The notes beneath the pieces were generated by a model. The model ran no database searches. It saw only the letters and a program-made list of their open reading frames with translations, and was not told where the DNA came from. 64,000 nt of DNA from Exiguobacterium undae DSM 14481 (lineage in GTDB: Bacteria; Bacillota; Bacilli; Exiguobacteriales; Exiguobacteriaceae), in contig NZ_KK211187.1 of NCBI RefSeq assembly GCF_000620805.1, forward strand, positions 2,218,398-2,282,397, read 5' to 3'. A program made the position numbers and the translations under genes. Shown piece after piece: positions 27,611 through 34,014 of this stretch. Numbering within the stretch: the first letter of the stretch is position 1; each line of letters opens with the position of its first letter.

Positions 27611-27925
27611 TCAAAATGGTTTAAGTCCGGCAGTATGTTCAACTTCTTTTTTCAAGCGTTGTCCTTCGACCAGAAGTTGGCGTCCACCTTGCTCGACCCG
27701 CTTTCCTTCCGCAATCAAATGATCAACATTCCCTTTGATTTGATCAATCCGACTTGTCGTATGATCAATCCCTGTTTGCAACGTCTGTTGACGGATCGAA
27801 AAACGTTCCAACAATTGCTTCATCAGTGTGACATCTTTCGAAATTTTCTTCTTGTACAGGCTGAAACCGTAAATCCCCAACCCGACGATCGCTAAGACGA
27901 TAATTCCTACATTGATCCAGATCAT
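27611..27925 (-). CDS. Small membrane-anchored coiled-coil protein
   Basis: A 104-residue protein I do not recognise. One N-terminal membrane segment (residues 3-23) is followed by a basic stretch YKKKISK and a long, heptad-rich amphipathic helix to the end (LMKQLLERF...IDQIKGNVDHLIAEGKRVEQG). The ATG overlaps the aroK stop by 4 nt, so it is translationally coupled to aroK, and it is followed by a terminator. It somewhat resembles small DUF948-type proteins in layout, but I cannot assign a family. Confidence 0.75.
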   Translation of the reverse strand: MIWINVGIIVLAIVGLGIYGFSLYKKKISKDVTLMKQLLERFSIRQQTLQTGIDHTTSRIDQIKGNVDHLIAEGKRVEQGGRQLLVEGQRLKKEVEHTAGLKPF

Positions 27926-28404
27926 CTGTTTTCCTCCAGTATCATTTCGATTTCTTTCACTAACTCCCGAACGGATTTGGTTCCGTCCAGCCGGATATCC
28001 GATAGTTTCGCATAGACCGGACGGCGACGGCGGAACAACTTTTCAACCGTTGAGCGTGACTTCACCAAGGGACGGGATGGATCTGTTTTAATCCGATTCC
28101 AGACGATATGAAACGGTGTGTCAATCCAAACGACCGTCCCCGTCTCTTTCATGAAGGTATGGTTTTCATCACGTTCGATGACCCCACCACCTGTCACGAT
28201 GACCTGTCCCTCGCTGTTTCGAACCAATTCGACTTCTCGGTCCCGAAACCCTTGTTCACCGTGCCGTTCAAAAAAATCCGTAATCGGACCATGTTGTTGC
28301 ACAAACCGTTCATCCAGTTCATCGACACGATAACGTGTCTGCAAACTGCGACCAATCGCTGTTTTACCAGTTCCCATAAAACCAATCAAATAAACCTTAC
28401 CCAT
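27922..28404 (-). CDS. aroK: Shikimate kinase
   Basis: Phosphorylates shikimate at the 3-hydroxyl with ATP. It has 160 residues with the P-loop GFMGTGKT (8-15), shikimate-binding Asp and Arg in VDELDE and FRDREVELV, VTGGGVIER, and the lid region KLFRRRRPVYAK. The ATG at 28404 overlaps the end of comGG by 8 nt, so it is likely transcribed at the end of the comG operon, as in Bacillus. Confidence 0.94.
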   Translation of the reverse strand: MGKVYLIGFMGTGKTAIGRSLQTRYRVDELDERFVQQHGPITDFFERHGEQGFRDREVELVRNSEGQVIVTGGGVIERDENHTFMKETGTVVWIDTPFHIVWNRIKTDPSRPLVKSRSTVEKLFRRRRPVYAKLSDIRLDGTKSVRELVKEIEMILEENR

Positions 28405-28690
28405 TCGAAACGACCGCCTCGATTCTCTGTCCGTTGTCTAGTATCGCTTCCATTTTAAAGCCTTTATCCGTCTGTGTACAGATAACACGACCAATTGGAT
28501 AACGAACCGTTTCGCCGGGTCGGCAATCTGTCGTACCTGCCCGGACCAATGATTCCAGTTGTAAGGCCTCTTGCTCAAGCTGAAGTTGTTTGACCTCTTC
28601 ATCGAGTTGATGGCAGCTCAGGATAATCGCGACACCGATTCCGATCAACAGCAACAACGTTTGAATCAGGATGAACCCCCCTTCTTGCAC
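28397..28690 (-). CDS. comGG: Competence pseudopilus minor component ComGG-like
   Basis: Last comG gene by position, poorly conserved. With a GTG start at 28690 the protein has 97 residues: short leader VQEGG, a hydrophobic segment FILIQTLLLLIGIGVAIIL and a soluble part with two cysteines (TTDCRPG and VICTQ). The G-F junction resembles a prepilin cleavage site without the usual Glu at +5. The start overlaps comGF by 25 nt; the ribosome-binding site is weak, so the start is uncertain. Assigned mainly from gene order. Confidence 0.68.
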   Translation of the reverse strand: MQEGGFILIQTLLLLIGIGVAIILSCHQLDEEVKQLQLEQEALQLESLVRAGTTDCRPGETVRYPIGRVICTQTDKGFKMEAILDNGQRIEAVVSNG

Positions 28691-29097
28691 TGGACGGTTC
28701 TCTGGCGTTGATTGAGTTCGAAGACCAGTGTCTGACCGGTCTGTTTGACTTCGTAATGTTCTACGTCGTGGGCATATGTCAGTTCGCCTCCAAATTCTTT
28801 TTTTAATCGGATTTGATTCTGGACACGGACGAGACGCCATTTGACGGGTTCTTCCTCCGGATCGACATCGACACCATGGACTTCTTCACCGACTTTCCCA
28901 CAAGAAATACTGCGCCACATCAATCGTTCGATCGTATGAAAAAACAACTCTTCCTCCATCAGTTGTTCCTCTTGCGGTTGACTGACGATGTGCGTCATCG
29001 TGATCAAACTAATCAATAACAGCGGGCTCAGCCAAAGGACCAATGAGATTTCGAGGAGGGTCGTCCCGGATTGCGCTTGCCAAACAGAGCCCTTCAA
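28666..29097 (-). CDS. comGF: Competence pseudopilus minor component ComGF
   Basis: Minor pseudopilin of the DNA-uptake machine. A TTG start at 29097, 9 nt after GAAGGGA, gives 143 residues: leader LKGSVWQAQSG, prepilin motif TTLLEISLVL and hydrophobic helix, then a globular part (RLMWRSISCGKVG). It overlaps comGE by 89 nt. An upstream in-frame extension to 29184 is possible but covers too much of comGE. Confidence 0.8.
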   Translation of the reverse strand: MKGSVWQAQSGTTLLEISLVLWLSPLLLISLITMTHIVSQPQEEQLMEEELFFHTIERLMWRSISCGKVGEEVHGVDVDPEEEPVKWRLVRVQNQIRLKKEFGGELTYAHDVEHYEVKQTGQTLVFELNQRQRTVQCKKGGSS

Positions 29098-29329
29098 TAC
29101 ACCACGTCCCTTCACCGATTTGATACCCGTCTCTTTTTTCCGCCGCTTGATCGGATGCCATCTGATCGAGTAAACGTGTTTCAATCATGACTTGATTTTT
29201 TTGTTGATGAAACGTCAACAGCGGATCGATCGCAAGGATCAGAAAACCTGCAATCGCCACCATTGAGAAAACGACCTCCAGCAGTGTGAATCCCTTTTCC
29301 CGATGTTTTCTGAAATGATGTTCCGCCAA
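29009..29329 (-). CDS. comGE: Competence pseudopilus minor component ComGE
   Basis: Minor pseudopilin of 106 residues. Basic leader MAEHHFRKHREKG, then the prepilin peptidase site G/FTLLEVVFSMVAI with Glu at +5, and a short C-terminal domain with a Cys pair (TWCIEGLCLA). The start is a TTG at 29329, 6 nt after AGGTGA. It follows comGD by 6 nt in the comG operon. Confidence 0.85.
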   Translation of the reverse strand: MAEHHFRKHREKGFTLLEVVFSMVAIAGFLILAIDPLLTFHQQKNQVMIETRLLDQMASDQAAEKRDGYQIGEGTWCIEGLCLASAIRDDPPRNLIGPLAEPAVID

Positions 29330-29335
29330 GTACCG

Positions 29336-29803
29336 TCACCTCACTTTTTCGACAATCATCTGATAGTTACCAAGCAAAAATTTCACTTCATACGCCTGAT
29401 TCTTCGATTGGCAATACCAGGTAGAGGAGTAGGTGGAGTGATAACTTTTAAAATAAATAATCCGTCCCGTCGTCGGTACGAGACAAGAATGTCCCGTTTG
29501 AAATTCACGTTGCCATAACAACCGTTCATTTGCCATGACAAGATACCCCTTCCCGTCATTTCTCCACCGCAGTTGAATCAGCGTTTGCTCGTTCGTTTTT
29601 GAGTACTGCAATAAACGCAATGTCTGAAAATCCTGCGTCAGAATGTTCATTTCCCGATCCAGCGTGTATAAAGCGGGTTGCCGGCTGATTACTGTCGGTA
29701 AAAGAAATAAAATCAAACATCCCATCACGACAAGGACCACGGTCATTTCCATCAATGTAAATCCGTTACTTGGCTTTTGTAAGTTCACCCGTTTTGGAAT
29801 CAT
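29336..29803 (-). CDS. comGD: Competence pseudopilus minor component ComGD
   Basis: Minor pseudopilin of 155 residues. From the ATG at 29803 (after CAGGAGA) the leader IPKRVNLQKPSNG precedes the cleavage motif G/FTLMEMTVVLVVMGCLILF with Glu at +5. The rest is a soluble domain with one Cys near CLVPTTG and another in TWYCQSK. It overlaps comGC by 38 nt; a longer reading frame to 29947 lies inside comGC and is rejected. Confidence 0.85.
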   Translation of the reverse strand: MIPKRVNLQKPSNGFTLMEMTVVLVVMGCLILFLLPTVISRQPALYTLDREMNILTQDFQTLRLLQYSKTNEQTLIQLRWRNDGKGYLVMANERLLWQREFQTGHSCLVPTTGRIIYFKSYHSTYSSTWYCQSKNQAYEVKFLLGNYQMIVEKVR

Positions 29804-30083
29804 ACGTATACGTCTCCTGATCACAAGCAAGTTCATTTGGTTTTTCCGCCGTTCCACGATCAATCGTTTGCAGTGACTCCGGATACTTTTTTTCCTTGGC
29901 GTAATACAAATTGACTTCCGAACGGATGACACGGATATTCGCTTCACAACTGACCCCTTTCGCCTGATCCTTACCGCTCGTCATCGTCGGGATCAGGACA
30001 AGCAACAGCAACGAGATGATCAGCAGGACCGCAGCCATCTCAAGTAACGTGAACCCTCGTTGATCGTGAATAAATCGTTTCAT
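29766..30083 (-). CDS. comGC: Major competence pseudopilin ComGC
   Basis: Main structural subunit of the transformation pseudopilus, processed by ComC. It has 105 residues: leader MKRFIHDQRG, cleavage at G/FTLLEMAAVLLIISLLLLVLIP, then a helical domain with a Cys pair (VSCEANI, LACDQET) that could form the family disulfide. The ATG at 30083 follows AAGGAG with 8-nt spacing and is preferred over the ATG at 30104. Confidence 0.92.
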   Translation of the reverse strand: MKRFIHDQRGFTLLEMAAVLLIISLLLLVLIPTMTSGKDQAKGVSCEANIRVIRSEVNLYYAKEKKYPESLQTIDRGTAEKPNELACDQETYTYDSKTGELTKAK

Positions 30084-30100
30084 CTCATCGACTCCTTCAT

Positions 30101-31060
30101 TCAAAATGGAAGTTGCTGAATCGCCAGTTGAATCGGATAATACAAAATCAAAAATAACGTACCGGTCATCACCGTCAATCCACCGTACAAAATCGGCTCA
30201 ATCAACAACAGTTTCTTTTCAATCTCTTCTTCAATCGACTCATGCAACAAGGTCGCCTGCTCGAGCAGTAACGGACCTAAGTCTCCGCTTTCCCGTGCGA
30301 TATGGACTAACCCGACCGTCTCCACATCAATGATATTTTCTTCCTGCATCGCTTCCGATAACGGTTGACCATTTTTTTGACGGTCGTGCAACAAGCCGTA
30401 CATCCGCTTCTTTTTGCTATTTTGTCCTTGTTCGAGGGAGCGAAAGGCCTCTTCCAATGAAAAACCGGCATCGATAAAGGAACCGACCTCGATTGTGAAC
30501 AAATAACTGTAGTACAACCGGACAATCTTTTGAATCATCTTCAATTGCATCAACCGGTTAAGCGGAAGGCGACGGAAGGTCAACAGGGAAACGATGAACA
30601 ACAGCAAGGGCGAGAACGCTAAGAGGTATTTGGCAGCGGGATGGAGGAGAGGCAAAATAAACGGCGGAAGTGTCTCTGGATTCGACATGTCCAGCAGAGA
30701 GGGAAAGACATATAAAGCATAAAACATGAACAGTAACAACAGACTGACGGCCAGAACGATCGGATAGCGGGCCATTTTCCAAAACTTCTTTTTCATCTGG
30801 CTTTCCAGCTCCAGTAAACGAATCACTTGCTTCAAAATCATCAGCGGGCGTTCTGTTTGATCGCCTACATGCAGTAACTGTTGTAATGTTGCCGGCAGGG
30901 CCAATGGCTCGAGGGCCACCGACAACCGATTGCCCTGCTCGAGCCGGACTTTTATATCCTCAATGACCGGAAGAAGCAACGGTTCCTCGAATCGCGTTAA
31001 AATATCGAGTGCCTCTTTTGTTGATATTCCTTTTGATAACAGTCGGTGAAATCGATTCAA
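30101..31060 (-). CDS. comGB: Competence pseudopilus membrane platform protein ComGB
   Basis: GspF/PilC-type inner-membrane platform that connects the ATPase ComGA to the pseudopilus. It has 319 residues with two T2SF repeats and three membrane segments (about 98-118, 140-160 and 292-312). The TTG start at 31060 overlaps the comGA stop (TTGA), and a GGAAG site lies upstream. Second gene of the comG operon. Confidence 0.9.
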   Translation of the reverse strand: MNRFHRLLSKGISTKEALDILTRFEEPLLLPVIEDIKVRLEQGNRLSVALEPLALPATLQQLLHVGDQTERPLMILKQVIRLLELESQMKKKFWKMARYPIVLAVSLLLLFMFYALYVFPSLLDMSNPETLPPFILPLLHPAAKYLLAFSPLLLFIVSLLTFRRLPLNRLMQLKMIQKIVRLYYSYLFTIEVGSFIDAGFSLEEAFRSLEQGQNSKKKRMYGLLHDRQKNGQPLSEAMQEENIIDVETVGLVHIARESGDLGPLLLEQATLLHESIEEEIEKKLLLIEPILYGGLTVMTGTLFLILYYPIQLAIQQLPF

Positions 31061-31899
31061 GAACCGACACTTACTTCCGACCGTAAGTGTTCGACGGTAC
31101 AGCGAACGACTCCCTCCTCCCGGTACAGATGGATGATTTTTTTACAGACGGATAACTCTTCCGTCGTAATGCCGAGCGTCTTTAATCGAAGCCACGCTTC
31201 TTCAATTGAACCGGCATGCAACGTAAACAAGACGACATGTCCACTTAAGGCAGCATTGATCGTCAATCGGGCAGCTTCCGCCGTCCGGACTTCGCCAAAC
31301 GCAATCCAGTCCGGGTCCGCCCGGAGTATTTCTTCGAAGCAACGTGTCGCATCAAACCCCGCTTTTTCATTTAACTCGAGTTGCAATACACCGGGAACGG
31401 TACATTCGACAGGATCCTCTACCGAGATGATTCGTTTTCCTGCCATCGATGCCATCAAAGAATAGAGCATCGTTGTTTTTCCGGCTCCCGTCGTTCCGGA
31501 AATGATGATACATCCATGCGTCTGTCGCTCCATCCACTCCAGGTCACGAATGGGATGGAGCAGACCCGCCGCCACTTCGCTTGAGACAACAGCCCGGTAA
31601 AACCGCCAAGACATCGCATCGCCGTATCGACTCGGTAACAGCGACACCCGCATTCCGCTGTCCTGAAGAGGATAAAGACCACTTTGAGGAATCCGCTCAT
31701 TTTGTTCCTTTAAATTGGCCTCATACCGGATATGGCTGACAATCGACTGGTAGTGCGTCAATGATATCGGGGATTGTTCTTTTAAGCCTTCCGTCGTTCG
31801 GCAGACAATCCGTGTTGCCTGGTTATCCGGAATAAAGTGAACATCTGTTGCCCCGACATCTTCAAATTGATGAATCAATTGACTGATCTGTTCTCTCAA
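31057..31899 (-). CDS. comGA: Competence traffic ATPase ComGA
   Basis: Secretion-type ATPase that powers pseudopilus assembly. It has 280 residues, shorter than the roughly 350 of B. subtilis. Walker A GTTGAGKT at 135-142, Asp box SVEDPVE, Walker B ILRADPDWIAFGEVR and His box GHVVLFTLHAG are intact. The TTG start at 31899 is preceded by AAGGAGGTG at 5-nt spacing. It heads the operon comGABCDEFG-aroK. Only about 30 nt separate it from the terminator of the upstream mgsR gene, leaving little room for a separate promoter. Confidence 0.93.
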   Translation of the reverse strand: MREQISQLIHQFEDVGATDVHFIPDNQATRIVCRTTEGLKEQSPISLTHYQSIVSHIRYEANLKEQNERIPQSGLYPLQDSGMRVSLLPSRYGDAMSWRFYRAVVSSEVAAGLLHPIRDLEWMERQTHGCIIISGTTGAGKTTMLYSLMASMAGKRIISVEDPVECTVPGVLQLELNEKAGFDATRCFEEILRADPDWIAFGEVRTAEAARLTINAALSGHVVLFTLHAGSIEEAWLRLKTLGITTEELSVCKKIIHLYREEGVVRCTVEHLRSEVSVGS

Positions 31900-31928
31900 T
31901 CCAGCACCTCCTTGGACAAAAAGTACAC

Positions 31929-31960
31929 AAAAAAAGAAGCCGGAACAAATCGGCTTCTTT
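31929..31960 (-). terminator. Intrinsic terminator between mgsR and comGA
   Basis: AAAGAAGCCG (31933-31942) pairs with CGGCTTCTTT (31951-31960), followed by seven T's on the minus strand. It overlaps the very end of the mgsR frame. Confidence 0.85.
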
Positions 31961-32345
31961 AAGATACTTGGGCAACAATTCGGTTTTTACGCTTTGCAAG
32001 TGTTTCAAGTCCTGGTTTATCGTATCCGATTACAAGTTGTTTGCCGTCAGTAATGATTGGGCGTCGTAAAAGTTTTGGATTGTCACTCATCAGTCGAAGC
32101 AATTCACTCAGTTTCATGTCATCGACATCGATTCCTAAATCTTTAAATGCTTGGCTGCGTGTTGCCAGTAAACTTTCGATTCCATCCGTCGACAGTTTGA
32201 GCAATTCCATTAATTCATCTACTGTCGGAGCATTTCTGAACAGATGACGTTCCTCTACATCAACATGTTCCTCTTTTAACCATGATTTCGTTTTACGACA
32301 AGATGTACAGCTTGGATATGTGAAAAATATCAACTCATTCGCCAT
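31959..32345 (-). CDS. mgsR: Spx/MgsR-family regulator (YqgZ-like)
   Basis: ArsC-like protein of the Spx family, which binds RNA polymerase alpha to modulate stress genes. It has 128 residues with the redox pair C13-x-x-C16 (PSCTSCRKT), the helical insert and the RRPIITDGKQLVIGYD segment. The ATG at 32345 follows GAGGAGG. MgsR is chosen over Spx because of position next to comG and yqgY, as in Bacillus yqgZ. A three-unit direct repeat lies just upstream of its -10. Confidence 0.88.
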   Translation of the reverse strand: MANELIFFTYPSCTSCRKTKSWLKEEHVDVEERHLFRNAPTVDELMELLKLSTDGIESLLATRSQAFKDLGIDVDDMKLSELLRLMSDNPKLLRRPIITDGKQLVIGYDKPGLETLAKRKNRIVAQVS

Positions 32346-32407
32346 TATTGCTCCTCCTCTCAAAATCTGTGCTTCTCATTACAGAAACTATAGCATGCTT
32401 TTTTACC

Positions 32408-32437
32408 TTTGTACACCTTTTGTACAACTATTGTATA
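32408..32437. promoter_or_regulatory. Three 11-bp-spaced TTTGTACA repeats upstream of mgsR
   Basis: Units TTTGTACA at 32408, TTTGTACA at 32419 and ATTGTATA at 32430 repeat with an exact 11-bp period. They end 15 bp upstream of a minus-strand extended -10 (TGCTATAGT, hexamer at 32387-32392). This layout is like that of OmpR/PhoP-type response-regulator sites placed over a -35 region. The regulator is unknown. Confidence 0.5.
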
Positions 32438-32570
32438 AGTTTTTTTCAAACTTCATCTTTTGTTCACAGTTATTCCTTAACAAACACTAGAACATGATGG
32501 ACGGATGATTGTTTGCTTGGTAAAATAAGTACGTATATTGACTATCTGTCGGATTTAGGGGGTTATATGA

Positions 32571-32834
32571 ATGGGGAGAATGTACCGCGTACTCGGATTT
32601 TGGACTGGCATCATTGCAGTCATGGCATTTATCGGCGCTCTAGGTGGAGACGCTAGCTCAAGTGAGCATACGGATTCATTTTTAGTTATGGGCTTTGTCT
32701 TCTTGGCACAAACAGTATTCTTTGCAGCATTAGGCTATCTTCGCCTGACTGAAAAAACGTATGTCTACATTTTTGCAGCGTACTTAACAGTATTCTTCAT
32801 CGTCTTCACATATTGGTCCAACTTCCAAATGTGA
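32571..32834 (+). CDS. yqgY: DUF2626 small membrane protein (YqgY-like)
   Basis: An 87-residue membrane protein of unknown function with three hydrophobic segments (6-24, 38-57 and 64-82). MYRVLGFWTGIIAVMAF and YVYIFAAYLTVFF are recognisable as DUF2626, found at this place in Bacillus. The ATG at 32571 follows AGGGGG; another ATG just upstream is out of frame. It is divergent from mgsR and convergent with the hydrolase gene. Confidence 0.88.
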   Translation: MGRMYRVLGFWTGIIAVMAFIGALGGDASSSEHTDSFLVMGFVFLAQTVFFAALGYLRLTEKTYVYIFAAYLTVFFIVFTYWSNFQM

Positions 32835-32837
32835 ATG

Positions 32838-32876
32838 AAAAATCCCTCGCCTTCGAATGAAGACGAGGGATTTTTA
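32838..32876. terminator. Bidirectional terminator (yqgY / yqgX)
   Basis: AAAAATCCCTCG pairs with CGAGGGATTTTT across a 14-nt loop, between convergent genes. Confidence 0.9.
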
Positions 32877-32883
32877 TGTTTCT

Positions 32884-33501
32884 TTAAAAAAATGGATTCT
32901 GTTTGATTTCCTGACGCAAGGTCGTCTCTGGTCCGTGACCCGGATAAAACGTTGTATCATGTGGAATTTCTGCGATGACACGATCAATGGAGTGCATCAG
33001 GACGTCTTGATCGCCGCCCTCTAAATCCGTCCGTCCGACACTTCGTTTAAAGATCAGATCGCCGGCAAACGCCATTCGCTCTTCTTTAAAGTAAAACGTC
33101 ACACTGCCCGGCGAATGACCCGGTGTTTCCAGAACATGCAGGTGAAACGGTCCAATCGTCAGTGGGCCGGGTTTTAACGTCTGTTCCGCCGGTTTTACTT
33201 TCAACGGTGGCATATTGAATTTAATCGACCCGTTCAAGTTCGGGTTCGAGAGCCATTTCATTTCATTCGGATGAATATAGGCCGGGGCCGAAGTAAAACG
33301 TCTCAGCATATCGACGCCGCCGATATGATCGAAATGTGCATGAGTCAGGAGAATCGCTTCGACTTTTGCGTTGCGTCGCTCGATTTCATCAAAAAAACGC
33401 ATATCTTCCGTTCCCGGATCAATCACTAAACATTTCCCTTCTTTAAAAAGAAGATAGCCGTTCTCTGAAGCCATTCCTGAAGTGATACTTACAATTTCCA
33501 T
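32884..33501 (-). CDS. yqgX: Metallo-beta-lactamase fold hydrolase (YqgX, glyoxalase II-like)
   Basis: Zinc hydrolase of 205 residues with THAHFDHIGG (metal ligands), ETPGHSPGSVTFY, FAGDLIF and the late YPGHGPET. B. subtilis YqgX acts as glyoxalase II on S-lactoyl-bacillithiol; the same role is likely here but not proven. The ATG at 33501 follows AAAGGAG. Monocistronic between two terminators. Confidence 0.9.
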   Translation of the reverse strand: MEIVSITSGMASENGYLLFKEGKCLVIDPGTEDMRFFDEIERRNAKVEAILLTHAHFDHIGGVDMLRRFTSAPAYIHPNEMKWLSNPNLNGSIKFNMPPLKVKPAEQTLKPGPLTIGPFHLHVLETPGHSPGSVTFYFKEERMAFAGDLIFKRSVGRTDLEGGDQDVLMHSIDRVIAEIPHDTTFYPGHGPETTLRQEIKQNPFF

Positions 33502-33670
33502 CTCATCAAACTCCTTTTTCAGTTCCTTCTTCCTTACTATACACGAAATTGTCGAAAGTTCCCCTTCCCCCCTCTCGACTTTATCCGCTCAGTCAGCTAA
33601 ACTAAAAAGTGAGATTTAAGTGAAATCTTCGTGAACTTCATAACGTGATTTTTTTAAGGGGGAGTACGTC

Positions 33671-33850
33671 ATGCATTTGGATCAACCAATCGGTTGGCTT
33701 TTCTTTATCGTTGCACTCGTCGGTGTTTGGGCCGTCTTGCGTTCACTTAAGAAACGCCAAATGTTTCCACTCGTATTTGCTGCGCTGACTGTAATCTTAT
33801 TTGGTTGGTTTGGTATTGCGACATTGATTTTCGGTGGAATTCCGGCATAA
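33671..33850 (+). CDS. yqgW: DUF2759 small membrane protein (YqgW-like)
   Basis: A short gene of 59 residues that is easy to miss: ATG at 33671 directly after AAGGGGGAGT, TAA at 33850. The product has two hydrophobic segments (9-24 and 32-55) around a basic loop LRSLKKRQ; FGWFGIATLIFGGIPA at the end matches the DUF2759/YqgW pattern, and the position between yqgX and ltaS agrees. Function unknown. A bidirectional terminator follows. Confidence 0.85.
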   Translation: MHLDQPIGWLFFIVALVGVWAVLRSLKKRQMFPLVFAALTVILFGWFGIATLIFGGIPA

Positions 33851-33865
33851 TCATTTTTTTACAAA

Positions 33866-33907
33866 GAAAAAGGTCAGTCTTTCCGTATCGGAGAGCTGAC
33901 CTTTTTT
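33866..33907 (+). terminator. Intrinsic terminator after yqgW
   Basis: AAAAAGGTCAG (33867-33877) pairs with CTGACCTTTTT (33896-33906), ending in a T-run. Confidence 0.88.
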
Positions 33908-33947
33908 CGTTTGAACGTATGTGGAAGCATCCACAAACCGTACAAAT

Positions 33948-33983
33948 CAAAAGGCGGGACGATCTAAAATCGTCTCCGCCTTT
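33948..33983 (-). terminator. Intrinsic terminator after ltaS
   Basis: AAAGGCGG..ACGAT pairs with ATCGT..CCGCCTTT, followed by T's on the minus strand. Confidence 0.85.
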
Positions 33984-34014
33984 CATTTTCCGCCTGACGT
34001 GACCGTCATTTGGA

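Noticed and set aside
31900-31960. ComK box upstream of comGA
   Set aside because: No pair of AAAA-N5-TTTT elements with the required spacing is visible; T-runs belong to the mgsR terminator.
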